A stretch of DNA of 64,000 bases from assembly GCA_032209605.1 (NCBI GenBank), contig JASFXZ010000052.1:496001-560000 (forward strand). The letters are read 5' to 3'. This document shows, piece by piece, positions 47,991-60,309 of this stretch; the stretch's first letter is position 1; each line of letters begins with the position of its first letter. Source of the stretch: Mactromeris polynyma. Its lineage: Eukaryota > Mollusca > Bivalvia > Venerida > Mactridae. The notes beneath the pieces are model-generated. The model did no database searches, was not told the DNA's origin, and worked only from the letters and a program-made list of their open reading frames with translations. The translations under genes were made by a program, and so were the position numbers.

Positions 47991-50803
47991 ATGTCTGTGT
48001 ACGAAATGAAGCATTTATCGATGAAAACCTTGCAACTTTGTATTCTTTTACTGTATAACTGTGGAGCCGATATTACATTCAGTAATAATTGGACGTTCTT
48101 ATCGCAACTTCAGGAGTTGTGTCCATATTCTTCTTTTTGCGAAGCAAACGCTATTTTGCGTTTACCAGAAAATGACAAGTTACGTCCTTGTTGTGGTTCT
48201 TGTTCCTGTAAGCCCGGATGTAAAATGTATGATACCTGTTGCTATGATTTCGATAAAGCTGACCAGGATTGGCGGAAATGCACTTCCCCTTATTTGTCGA
48301 ATATTGAACGACTAACTACCAACTACTATATGGTACAGTCGTGTTCATTTACAGATGACCAACCAGCATCATTGAACAAAACAATGTGTGAATATAACAG
48401 AACAAACTTCAACTCGTTTTCGCCAGTATTGTCACGAAGTACCGGATACATTTACGTAAATTCTGAATGCGCCTTCTGCAACCGTGACTTTGACATCGTC
48501 CGTTGGAACCTTGTTGTGAACTGCCAATCAACAGAAGACGATATTTCAAACATTGCATTAAATCTTTTACGAGGAGACGGTATTAGTTCACCCGAGTGTT
48601 TCCCATCGTACGCACCCCCTAAACGATATAATGTGAAATCACAGGAATGCAAAATGAATGTAATACGGAGATGTAATATGACAGGGATACAAACTAACTG
48701 GAAACCGTTTTGGGATTTCTGTCCTCTCTTCAATGCCACATTTTCTATAACCCCATATACATCTTATGGAAATGTGTTCTGTTACATGTGTAACGAAATG
48801 CATTATGATAATGTACGGACACTAACTGCAAATAGATTTGATAGAACTCCCCTTGGGAATCCATTTATTGTAGTATTAGAAGGTTTAAATCCTGCAGATT
48901 TAGACGGTAAAGTGGATAAGAAACAGCACGGACAGTGTGGAGTGAATGAAGTCCTCGTGTATTCCCTGACGGTAATATTGTATAGTACACGTATTCTATT
49001 CGTTTTATTTAATATGTATGATATGAACATATGTATTTCTTGCATACTTGTTTCTACCACTCGTCCCAACGTACTTGGAGAAGTCATCCTGGAGTTGTGC
49101 TTAATTTGATTAAAATATCATCATCAATGTTCAACGGTGTGCATTCGATGACATTGACTTTTAGTTTATATTATTATTCCATGCCTAACCTAATTTCCCT
49201 AACTCTCTCCCCGATGTGAACCATAGCCACACTACATCCGATCACTACGCTACATCCGGTCACTTCGCTGCATCCGGTCACTACGCAACATTCGGTCACT
49301 ATGAACTCGCCGTTGAATTTAGTAATCTCGAGAAATGACATAAGTTCCCCTTTCTCTAGGTGCAATTCCTAGACTTGATATAATATTCGTGCCCTCCGTA
49401 GCTTTGAGCCCGTGGTCATTTGCTATCTTAGCTTGTCCTGTGGTGTACTCCATCCATTCCATCCTCCCCGTGTTGTTCTCCAGAATTATCTGTGATTGTT
49501 TTTGATAGTCCGCCAGACAATTCCTTACTTCAAACTCCCATAGATGTTTGCTCTTGTACCTTCTTAATCCCTAAAGTTTCGTAGGTTGATTTTTCTCTGG
49601 GATCCGTGTAGGGGGGGAGGACATTTTCTTGTAAATGTGGAGCTCCCTGTTACAACTTTATCTATCTACCCCTATGAATTTAGTCATACTCTTTCTACTT
49701 ATACATACAATCTGCTTTACTTTTCGTTCAATGATATGAATAGTGAATGTACTGCAATTAATGTTATGATTGATATCGATGTACAAAATGTATTTGACAA
49801 TTTGTGTTGCATTTGTAATGTATAATTGTGTGGCTGACGAATAATTTTGAACAACATTATCAAGCATTTATATTGCTTCTGAAATGGTGATGCATAATCG
49901 CACTAACTTGGAAATATTTATGCTGTTCAAATTAGTACACCGCTTCAAATACATGTACACGTTTTACTTGACAGCATAGCATGATAATTGTTGTTTTATT
50001 TACAGACTGCGTGCCGCCGTGTAGAATGTTCATGGGGACAATTTCGACTCGGAGACAAATGTGGATTTTACAGTAAAGAATGGATTGGTGGACCATTTAC
50101 AGTCGTTCTAAAATTAATACCACTCGACCGCCTGGAGATTTCCACATTGTCAAACATTCCGTCTGATTTAAAGAATGACAAGAATGCAACATGGTTGAGA
50201 CGGCACAAACTGCACAATTGGGGCATAGACTCGCTTTATAGACCATCCATTGACGAAACACATGTTGAGTATCTCGTAGTTTTTGCAACTTTCCCTCACT
50301 CTTTCATGAACCCTCTACGACTACAGGAGTTATTGAAAAATGCCCTAATGGAGACATGGCTTCTGGTGATCAACAATAGTAGTGTTCGTATAAAGCCAGA
50401 ATTCAATCCGTTCCGATATTACAAACGAAAACACAAAAACGAACTTCTTTCACAGAATCTAACTATCAATGCAGAGTACGGTTATACTAATATGTTGTAT
50501 ACGTATACATTTGACAAATCGAGGTTAATCGACAAAGAACAATATCTGTTGGAAGTGTTCTATGATAACGCTGACTATATTTACAAGGCAGGAATGTTTA
50601 TTAACGAATTGTTTCTGTGTGAGCAGATAGATCTTTACCCTGAGGAATATGTATTGACAGGGATGCACGAGTTGGTGTTCAATGTGACGGATACATTGTT
50701 GCATCAATCTCAGTTTAAGATCATCGAAGCTGATACTGTCCGTGTTTGTCTCAATAATTTTCCTAACAACGATGGTATTGACACTTTTCATTATTTCAAA
50801 CAG
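47991..50803 (+). CDS. Secreted/surface cysteine-rich protein, receptor-ectodomain-like, copy 1
   Basis: Two exons, 47991-48971 and 50006-50803, joined in phase 0 (donor ACG|GTAATA, acceptor TTACAG|ACT), about 593 residues. Start: ATG 47991, or the Met at 48021 that directly begins a signal peptide (MKTLQLCILLLYNCGA). Then comes a Cys-rich segment CCGSCSCKPGCKMYDTCC (residues 67-84), related in spacing to somatomedin-B-like modules. More than 20 cysteines and several N-glycosylation sequons follow, then a long second-exon region (CRRVECSWGQFRLGDKCGFY to VRVCLNNF). From general family knowledge this resembles N-terminal domains of mollusc adhesion/Methuselah-like GPCRs, but no seven-TM exon is visible in the copy. 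Exon 2 may instead end at 50827 (TGG|GTATGT), or run to a stop at 50843-50845 giving a short hydrophobic tail. Function unknown. Confidence 0.75.
49228..49304. repeat. 18-bp short tandem repeat in intron, copy 1
   Basis: Four units of ACTACGCTACATCCGGTC type. The paralogous intron has three (55304-55360), so the array has changed length since the duplication. Confidence 0.8.
49575..49830 (+). mobile_element. Worn LINE C-terminal fragment in intron, copy 1
   Basis: The plus strand reads a CKCGAPVTTLSIY...FSHTLSTY-like segment ending at a stop near 49824, the Cys-rich end typical of many LINE ORF2 proteins. The frame needs correction near the G-run at 49611-49620. The same relic is in copy 2, so it predates the duplication. 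Confidence 0.5.
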
Positions 50804-50849
50804 GTTGTTGCTATTCTTGTGCTGTGGGTATGTTTAGCATGTTAAAATA

Positions 50850-52740
50850 TGAAGTAAGACTAGTCTTAAATGTGTTCAGTACTAGTTGGGTAATTGAAAT
50901 AAATTATGGTGCAAATGATTACGATTTGTTTTTTGTACATGCTGTTTACAACAAGACATGTGCTGTGCAAAACAGAAGTTATTCTCATGTTGATGTCCAG
51001 ATCAGGTAAATTTATACTCCTAGTGAACTGAGCTCTGTTTTTGATCCGCATTTTGGAATGCACAATCAATGTCAACACCACTACGGCGTTACACCATCCA
51101 TTAATCCACCATGTCCTCTTTGACTCTCCTAGTTATTCCTTGTGGTCGGCCCGGACATTCCTTGCGCATATGTTCCCTTACGTACGTACACTTGAGCCTC
51201 CTCAAATGCCTTGTGTTTTATGGATTGTTGTTTTCCCGGTTTTCAATCAAATGTTCATCAACTCAGTCTCTGAATAAAAATCATCAGCTCGTCTTACTTC
51301 TCGTTACAGAATATATTCATTTCGTAAACAATAGTTTTTAATTAAAGAACAATACCATAAACAGAACAGCAATACAAATATACAAAATGTATTCACAATC
51401 GTTTTTTTTACGTTGCAACAATATGAAACATTAACGAAGCATTGGAATAATTGTGTGTGTCTCATGTTGTTTTAAGAATTAACAATTGCGGAACAGACAG
51501 CAAATTTTTCAATTCGGAATTCAGCTTGTTAGAACAGTAAATGACCCTCATGTTGGGATTGAATTACTATGTGTTTGTCATTATTAGACTCATTCATTTA
51601 TTATCTACTTGTGCTAGTTTATCTTGTACAAAGGGTAATGTTTTCACTGTATATCTATACTGGTCAAATGTTAATCCGTCTGAACGATTTGACAAAGTTT
51701 CCAAGAAGCTATAGTATAATATATTCTGTTCATTTTGATGGCAGTAAGCTATAACATTTGACTCCCTTTACGTGTGTACTGAAACGAAACATAATCTTTA
51801 CTCTTTATTTGTATTTATGTTTTAGAATGACTGTTAAGTTTCTCTTCCCCATGTGCAGACATGAAATCTTTCGGATACGCAAACATCTCGTGGAACATCC
51901 ATTGACAACTTTCATTGAGAATGATCCTTAGTATGTAGTGATTACCTAAGTGATAGTATCGCACGGTCACTTTCACAAACAGTGCCAACACAGCCATCGT
52001 GGTACACCAACAATTTAAGAACAACAGAATTAAGAATACAACACTTTATTGTGATTGTATTATGTAAGTATTTTTTCGTACAGCATAGAAAAACATGTGT
52101 ACATTCTTTTTTAAAGGAACACAACATGATATAACCCCCCCCCCCTCCCCACATACATGTTTGGCTAAAGTTCGGCAACAAATATTGCAATTTTGCTGGC
52201 TTCTACTGTCAACTACTTTTTAAAGGATTATTGAATATAAGTATACATTAAATGATTCTAAGGTTAACATGAAAATGTAGTTCAAAGAAAAACTATCTAT
52301 CAAATACGAATACATTTTAAGCAGTATGTCAGTGCTTAATGTACAGTTGTAAAAAAATACACTAGCTTATTAACGTGTATGTAAAGAGATGTTGAACACT
52401 TTGGCATTGCTATAGATATATATAGTACTTTATATTCTGATCATTAACATGTCGGACCAGACCATAGCATATGTGAACAGTAATTTTAAAATAAATCAGT
52501 TTATTATATGCCAGACCAAAGATTGTTCGTATTTTTTTAAAATATATGTGAAGTACAAGAAAGAAAAATGTGACAACTCGATTAAACGTTATAAAATTCA
52601 CTGTAACAATATCATATTTCATTACAACAAAACCAAGAATATCAGAAAGATCGATGTCCAAAGAGGGAGGTAAGTATGATATTAATTGATTATTGACAGT
52701 TCCTTCCCTTGAAAAAATATATTGTTAAAATATTAACATC
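50850..52740. other. Downstream part of duplication copy 1
   Basis: No convincing exon. A 75-codon frame (52449-52673) ends in a donor-like GGGAG|GTAAGT, but its counterpart in copy 2 (about 58503-58735) is frameshifted, so coding is doubtful. The TATATATAGT and polyC tract near 52135-52147 differ in length between copies. Confidence 0.5.
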
Positions 52741-53872
52741 GTATAGCAAATTTGGATATTTTTTTTGCGAATACAGCCCATGATTTTACTATTGCTCACT
52801 TTTATTCAGAGAAATCACAAATTAGAAAATGTGAAATTGAATGCTAATAAAAGAAAACGATATATATACTGAAGGAATGAACTTATACGTGCATGTCGAT
52901 GTGCAGGGTCTTAACACGCAAGTTTGACAGCATGACAAAGGCGCGATGTATTGAGTTATACCGCTTTAGACTTCTTATTTAAAAGTTCCTGCTACGTGGA
53001 GTACAACTTAAAACACCATTCGGACAGTCTTTAAGAAAGGAATCTAAATCAGAAGTTCTCGATGAAAACTTAGTAACAATTCTGATTGATACCTGTCAGT
53101 TTTATGGTAATTTTTAGGATCCTAACTTTTATATCATTTACACTCAGTATGTCAGTATACATATATAGTACTTATTTCAGTAATATTATATTACAAATAT
53201 TATAGCACCATAACAATGGTAGAAAAGGATGATTAACTTAATTACTAAAATTATCACCTGAACTCTATCAACCCCAGTGATTTACGATATAAATTATCTC
53301 GTCATAAAAACCTCAATATTTACTAGAAACTAGAATAAGAAGCAGTTTAAGTCTTGGCTTATACATTTGACACTTTTGAAGAGTTTGCTATTAAATAAAA
53401 GTGACCATGCAAACCTTGACATATTAGCATGCGGTCGACACCCCAATAATATCTATACAAGACTACAACATTATAAGTAGCTTTATTAATGGAAGAATAA
53501 TTGTAGTATATTGCGTCATTTGTCGAGGGAATTTTGATGATCAGGCTAATCCGTATAATTACATATCATTAAAGCCTACTCAGAAGGCAGTGTTTTGTGC
53601 CATGTCATGATAACAACCACTTCCGAAAGCTGAGAAATGGGAAGAAGCATATAAATATACACATATTATACAGTACGGACATCTATATAAATGGATTTGA
53701 ATTACTACGTATTTATGAGCATCAGAGATGGTTTATTTTGTTTATCTACCGATTTATATTCACGTGACATGATATGTTACTGCAGTAAGATCTCTGTATT
53801 CAGTACGCGTTGGCGTAACATTTCTTGTCATAATTGTATTGGACATAAACTGGTCACTATAGGCGACCAGCT

Positions 53873-53935
53873 GATTGGCTATGGGCGCGTGTCGATCGGT
53901 CTGTCTGAAAATATCAGTCATGCGACAGTTATAAA
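53873..53935 (+). promoter_or_regulatory. CCAAT and TATA boxes of cysteine-rich gene copy 2
   Basis: GATTGG at 53873-53878 and TATAAA at 53930-53935, with the same spacing as copy 1. Confidence 0.5.
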
Positions 53936-53945
53936 ACAGAGTGTG

Positions 53946-54008
53946 ATGGCAAAGAAATCGGAATATGCGCCCGATGCTAAAGGAGAGTATAATAAAATGG
54001 TCCTTTAA
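53946..54008 (+). other. Upstream ORF, copy 2
   Basis: ATGGCAAAG...GTCCTTTAA, 20 codons, same length as in copy 1 but ending 54 bases before the main ATG because of the 47-bp insertion. Confidence 0.35.
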
Positions 54009-54062
54009 AGAAAGAGGATAAAGTCAATTTTGGAAAATACTCGTGAAGCATTAAATAACTGT

Positions 54063-56862
54063 ATGTCTGTGTACGAAATGAAGCATTTATCGATGAAAAC
54101 CTTGCAACTTTGTATTCTTTTACTGTATAACTGTGGAGCCGATATTACATTCAGTAATAATTGGACGTTCTTATCGCAACTACAGGACTTGTGTCCATAT
54201 TCTTCTTTTTGCGAAGCAAACGCTATTTTGCGTTTACCAGAAAATGACAAGTTACGTCCTTGTTGTGGTTCTTGTTCCTGTAAGCCCGGATGTGAAATGT
54301 ATGATACCTGTTGTTATGATGTCGATAAAGCTGACCAGGATTGGCGGAAATGCACTTCCCCTTTTTCGTCGAATATTGAACGACTAACTACCAACTACTA
54401 TATGGTACAGTCGTGTTCATTTACAGATGACCAGCCAGCATCATTGAACAAAACAATGTGTGAATATAACAGAACAAACTTCAACTCGTTTTCGCCAGTA
54501 TTGTCACGAAGTTCCGGATACATTTACGTAAATTCTGAATGCGCCTTCTGCAACCGTGACTTTGACATCGTCCGTTGGAACCTTGTTGTGAACTGCCAAT
54601 CAACAGAAGACGATATTTCAAACATTGCATTAAATCTTTTACGAGGACACGGTATTAGTTCATCCGAGTGTTTCCCATCGTACGCACCCCCTAAACGATA
54701 TAATGTGAAATCACAGGAATGCAGAATGAATGTAATACGGAGATGTAATATGACAGGGATACAAACTAACTGGAAACCGTTTTGGGATTTCTGTCCTCTC
54801 TTCAATGCCACATTTGCTGTAACCCCATATACATCTTATGGAAATGTGTTCTGTTACATGTGTAACGAAATAAATTATGGTAATGTACTGACACTAATTG
54901 CAAATGGATTTGATAGAACTCCCCTTGGGAATCCATTTATTGTAGTATTAGAAGGTTTAAATCCTGCAGATTTAGACGGTAAAGTGGATAAGAAACAGCA
55001 CGGACAGTGTGGAGTGAATGAAGTCCTCGTGTATTCCCTGACGGTAATATTGTATAGTACACGTATTCCATTAGTTTTATTTAATATGTATGATATTAAC
55101 ATATGTATTTCTTGCATACTTGTTTCTACCACTCGTCCCAACGTACTTGGAGAAGTCATCCTGGAGTTGTGCTTAATTTGATTAAAATATCATCATCAAT
55201 GTTCAACGGTGTGCATTCGATGACATTGACTTTTAGTTTATATTATTATTCCATGCCTAACCTAATTTCCCTAACTCTCTCCCCGATGTGAACCATAGCC
55301 ACACTACATCCGATCACTACGCTACATCCGGTCACTACGCAACATTCGGTCACTATGAACTCGCCGTTGAAATTAGTAATCTCGAGAAATGACTTAAGTT
55401 CGCCTTTCTCTAGGTGCGATTCCTAGACTTGATATAATAGTCGTGCCCCCCGTAGCTTTCGGCCCGTGGTTATTTGCTACCTTAGCTTGTCCTGTGGTGT
55501 ACTCCATCCATTCCATCCTCCCCGTGTTGTTATTCAGAATTCTCTGTGATTGTTTTTGATAGTCCGCCAGACAATTCCTTACTTCAAACTCCCATAGATG
55601 TTTGCTCTTGTACCTTCTTAATCCCTAAAGTTTCGTAGGTTGATTTTTCTCTGGGATCCGTGTAGAGGGGGGGGGGGGGACATTTTCTTGTAAATGTGGA
55701 GCTCCCTGTTACAACTTTATCTATCTACCCCTATGAATTTAGTCATACTCTTTCTACTTATATATACAATCTGCTTTACTTTTCGTTCAATGATATGAAT
55801 AGTGAATGTACTGCAATTAATGTTATGATTGATATCGATGTACAAAATGTATTTGACAATTTGTGTTGCATTTGTAATGTATAATTGTGTGGCTGACGAA
55901 TGATTTTGAACAACATTATCAAGCATTTATATTGCTTCTGAAATGGTGATGCATAATCGCACTAACTTGGAAATATTTATGCTGTTCAAATTAATACACC
56001 GCTTCAAATACATGTACACGTTTTACTTGACAGCATAGCATGATAATTGTTGTTTTATTTACAGACTGCGTGCCGCCGTGTAGAATGTTCATGGGGACAA
56101 TTTCGACTCGGCGACAAATGTGGATTTTACAGTAAAGAATGGATTGGTGGACCATTTACAGCCGTTCTAAAATTAATACCACTCGACCGCCTGGAGATTT
56201 CCACATTGTCAAACATTCCGTCTGATTTAAAGAATGACAAGAAGGCAACATGGTTGAGACGGCACAAACTGCACAATTGGGGCATAGGCTCGCTTTATAG
56301 ACCATCCATTGACGAAACACATGTTGAGTATCTCGTAGTGTTTGCAACTTTCCCTCACTCTTTCATGAACCCTCTACGACTACAGGAGTTATTGAAAAAT
56401 GCCCTAATGGAGACATGGCTTCTGGTGATCAACAATAGTAGTGTTCGTATAAAGCCAGAATTCAATCCGTTCCGATATTACAAACGAAAACACAAGAACG
56501 TACTTCTTTCACAAAATCTAACTATCAATGCAGAGTACGGTTATACCAATATGTTGTATAGGGCTATATTTGACAAATCGAGGTTAATCGACAAAGAACA
56601 ATATCTGTTGGAAGTGTTCTATGATAACGCTGACTATATTTACCAGCCAGGAATGTTTATTAACGAATTGTTTCTGTGTGAGCAGATAGATCTTTACCCT
56701 GAGGAATATGTATTGACAGAGATGCACGTGTTGGTGTTCAATGTGACGGATACATTGTTGTATCAGTATCAGTATAAGATCACCGGAGCTGCTACTGTCC
56801 GTGTTTGTCTCAATAATTTCCCTAACAACGATGGTATTGACACTTTTCATTATTTCAAACAG
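54063..56862 (+). CDS. Secreted/surface cysteine-rich protein, receptor-ectodomain-like, copy 2
   Basis: Paralogue of the gene at 47991 with the same architecture: exons 54063-55043 and 56065-56862, equal in length to those of copy 1, with the same splice sites, signal peptide and CCGSCSCKPGCEMYDTCC motif. All cysteines I compared are kept. No indel in 1779 coding bases. Protein differences are spread in exon 1 and clustered late in exon 2 (LYRAIF for LYTYTF, IYQPG for IYKAG, LLYQYQYKITGAA for LLHQSQFKIIEAD). As in copy 1, the frame continues past 56862 into a short hydrophobic end (stop 56902-56904) if the donor CAG|GTTGTT is not used. No seven-TM exons follow within the window. Both copies probably encode extracellular proteins or ectodomains; ligand and role unknown. 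Confidence 0.75.
55304..55360. repeat. 18-bp short tandem repeat in intron, copy 2
   Basis: Three units, one fewer than in copy 1. Confidence 0.75.
55635..55890 (+). mobile_element. Worn LINE C-terminal fragment in intron, copy 2
   Basis: Same relic as 49575-49830, with a longer G-run (55666-55679). Confidence 0.5.
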
Positions 56863-58814
56863 GTTGTTGCTATTCTTGTGCTGTGGGTATGTTTAGCATG
56901 TTAAAATATGAAGCAAGACTCGTCTGAAATGTGTTCAGTACTAGTTGGGTAATTGAAATAAATTATGGTGCAAATGATTACGATTTGTTTTTTTGTACAT
57001 GCTGTTTACAACAAGACATGTGCTATGCAAAACAAACGTTTCTCTCATGTTGATGTCCAGATCAGGTAAATTTATATTCCTAGTGAACTGAGCTCTGTTT
57101 TTGATCCGCAGTTTGGAATGCACAATCAATGTCAACCCCACTACGACGTTACACCATCTATTAACCCCCCATGTCCTCTTTGACTCTCCTAGTTATTCCT
57201 TGTGGTCGGCCCGGACATTCCTTGCGCACATGTTCCCTAACGTACGTACATTTGAGCCTCCTCAAATGCCTTGTGTGTTATGGATTGTTGTTTTCCCGGT
57301 TTTAAATCAAGTGTTCATCAACTCAGTCTCTGAATAAAAATCATCAGCTCGTCTAACTTCTCGTTACAGAATATATTCATTTCGTGAACAATATTTTTTA
57401 ATTAACGAACATTACCATAAACAGAACAGCAATACAAATATACAAAATGTATTCACAATCGGGCTTTTTACGTTGCAACAATATGAAACATTAACGAAGC
57501 ATTGAAATAATTGTGTGTGTCTCATGTTGTTTTAAGAATTAACATTGCAGAACAGACAGCAACTTTTTCAATTCGGAATTCAGCTTGTTAGAACAGTAAA
57601 TGACCCTCATGTTGGGATTGAATTACTATGTGTTTGTCATTATATAGACTCCTCATGTATTATCTACTTGTGCTAGTATATATTGTACAAAGGGTAATGT
57701 TTCCCGTGTATATCTATACTGGTCAAATGTAAATCTGTCAGAACGATTTGACAAAGTTTCAAAGAAGCTATAGTATATATCTTCTGTTAATTTTGATGGC
57801 AGTAAGCTATAACATTTGTCTCCCTTTACTTGTGTACTGAAACGAAACATAATCTTTACTCTTTATTTGTATTTATGTTTTAGAATGAATGTTAAGTTTG
57901 TCTTCCCCATGTGCAGACATGAAATCTTTCGGATACGCAAACATCTCGTGGAACATCCATTGGCAACTTTCATTGAGAATAATCCTTAGTATGTAGTGAT
58001 TACCTAAGTGATAGTATCGCACGGTCACTTTCACAAACAGTGCCAACACAGCCATCGAGGTACACCAACAATTTAAGAACAACATAATTAAGAATACAAT
58101 ACTTTATTGTGATTGTATTATGTAAGTATGTTTTCATACAGCATAGAAAAACATGTGTACATTCTTTTTTTAAAGGAACACAACATGATATAACCCCCCT
58201 CCCCACATAAATGTTTGGCTAAAGTTCGGCAACAAATATTGCAATTTTGCTGGCTTCTACTGTCAACTACTTTTTAAAGGATTATTGAATATAAATATAC
58301 ATTAAATGATTCTAAGGTTAACATGAAAATGTAGTTCAAAGAAAAACTATCTATCAAATACGAATACATTTTAAGCAGTATGTCAGTGCTTAATGTACAG
58401 TTGTAAAAAAATACACTAGATTATTAACGTGTATGTAAAGAGATGTTGAACACTTTGGCATTGCTATAGATATATATAGTACTTTATATTCTGATCATTA
58501 ACATGTCGGACCAGAACATAGCATATGTGAACAGTAATTTTACAATAAATCAGTTTATTATATGCCAGACCAAAGATTATTCGTATTTATTTTTAAATAT
58601 ATGTGAAGTACAAGAAAGAAAAATGTGACAACTCGATTAAACGTTATAAAATTCACAGTAACAATATCATATTTCATTACAACAAAACCAAGAACGTCAG
58701 AAAGATCGATGTCCAAAAAGGGAGGTAAGGTATGATATTAATTGATTATTGACAGTTCCTTCCCTTGAAAAAATATATTGTTAAAATATTAACATCGTAA
58801 AGCAAATTTAAAAA

Positions 58815-60305
58815 AAAAGAATTCACTTTAAAAGCTGGCATTTTACACAATTTGGTCAACATATTTCTGGCACCATCATAAACAATTTTGTCTTGCTTTT
58901 ATCAGAATCGTTTGATGAGATTCAAGAACAATATTTTATCAAAAGAACTTCACAGACCCAGAATTCGAACTATGAATTTATTTCAATCTGCAAGAAGACA
59001 GCTCACTATATAATTGTCAAAATAATACAATATATCATGCACTATGTCGTATGCAGTATTTACAACCGTGCATTCGGAACCATAGCAATAATATCAACAT
59101 TAATGATACCTAAATGTATGTTCAAGTTGTTTAACAAATAGAAAGTAACCACTGCAAACCAGTTTTTATCAGTTCTGATTTCAATTTGAGAACCAACAAA
59201 CGTTCCTAATGTTGGGATTAAAGTCTTTTATGCGCATGTCAACATTTTAGACCTTTTTATTATTCACTAGTACCAGTATAATTTGTACAATGTTTTCAAT
59301 GTAAATCTATTCTGGTCAAGCTCTTATCCGACAGAACATTTCACAAGATTTCCGAGAAGTAGAAGGATATATCTTCTGTTTATTTTGATTGCAGTAGGCT
59401 ATAACATTTGTCTCCCTTTACTTGAGTACTGAAACGAAATAAAAGCATGACATGATGAAATTTGATAACTGATATAATCATTTACACAGTTTTTTGGCAG
59501 AACAAAACACTGATGACAAAGAATCACAAAACAGGGCCTCTTCACAGATGGAATGAAATAAAAATGAGGTGGAAAAATAAAACAAAAAATAAAACTGAAG
59601 GGTTTGGAGAACAAAACCGGGCAACACGAACTACATTAAGAGAAACTGTCCGTTCCAAGGCGGTACTCCAATCTTTACTCATCATTTATGTTTGCTTTAT
59701 GTCCCATTTGCCTTTGTATTTGTTTACATAATTATATGTATATTTTCACGTTTGTTAGGACTTTTGTGGTAGTTGTGTCTTTTTCATGTGGCATTTCCTG
59801 ACGCTATCATTCATTGTAGCAAACGATCGATAGCACTCCAAACCACTGAAAATGTTAGTTAAAAAACTGGGACCTAAAACAATTTTCAACAAAATACCAA
59901 CTTCGCACTTTCGCCAGAACCCCATATATAAACAGACAGGCGATGATTCCATTTGAGCTAAAAAAAACACACTTCCACCAAACCAGACTTTTAGATCTTT
60001 ATCTTCGCGATAAGTGTAAGTAGGACATCAAATAGATGCCTCTATGGTTGGAACATACTGTCAGATAATGGAGCATTACCACAGCCACAGAGCATTAGTA
60101 ACAAAATACACGAAACAAGCTTCACTTCATTTTTTCATTTTTTATGACACACTAGCATCCTCAACCTATTACCACGAATACACATCTTGGTATTCGTAAT
60201 TTGTTATATTAAAAATTGTATTTAATGAATACATTGTAATTAGAAACAGCCAACATGATCAACTAAAGATAGAATCTTAGTAAATTATTGACGGAGTGTT
60301 ATATA
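58815..60305. other. Region after the duplication, no firm gene
   Basis: An 82-codon frame at 58893-59141 follows an acceptor-like TTTTATCAG but has no recognisable domain. 59200-59410 resembles, loosely, sequence near 51540-51790 and 57600-57840 (CTACTTGTGCTAG / TATTCTGGTCAA / ATAACATTTGTCTCCCTTTA), so a third, worn piece of the duplicated unit may lie here. Confidence 0.4.
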
Positions 60306-60309
60306 TAGA

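Larger units (their letters stand above)
45268..52752. repeat. Tandem segmental duplication, copy 1
   Basis: Matches 52758-58810 at roughly 95% identity. It begins and ends at T-rich tracts (TTTTTTTTGCGAATACAGCC at the left edge of both copies). Relative to copy 2 it has a LINE insertion (46498-47558) and about 425 extra bases near 45763-46190. It lacks about 35 bp (near 53233) and 47 bp (near 54000) found in copy 2. Confidence 0.95.
52758..58810. repeat. Tandem segmental duplication, copy 2
   Basis: Direct tandem partner of 45268-52752. It keeps the uninterrupted LINE target site and lacks the 425-bp block of copy 1. The homology ends at an A-rich tract near 58810. Confidence 0.95.

Noticed and set aside
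48452..49087. Minus-strand frames of 94-95 codons in both gene copies
   Set aside because: Antisense shadows of the cysteine-rich gene exon.
51100..51341. Frame in the region after gene copy 1 (LWSARTFLAHMFPYV)
   Set aside because: Looked like a possible LINE or 7TM piece, but too short, with no motif and in an unclear frame.
52449..52673. 75-codon frame with good donor in duplication copy 1
   Set aside because: The counterpart in copy 2 is frameshifted near 58588; not conserved as coding.
53691..54008. 105-codon frame upstream of gene copy 2
   Set aside because: Spans the promoter; the same region in copy 1 is frameshifted (one base difference near 47757), so it is not coding.
58893..59141. 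82-codon frame after an acceptor-like site
   Set aside because: No domain, low-complexity I/Y/N composition, no donor; kept only as a remark.
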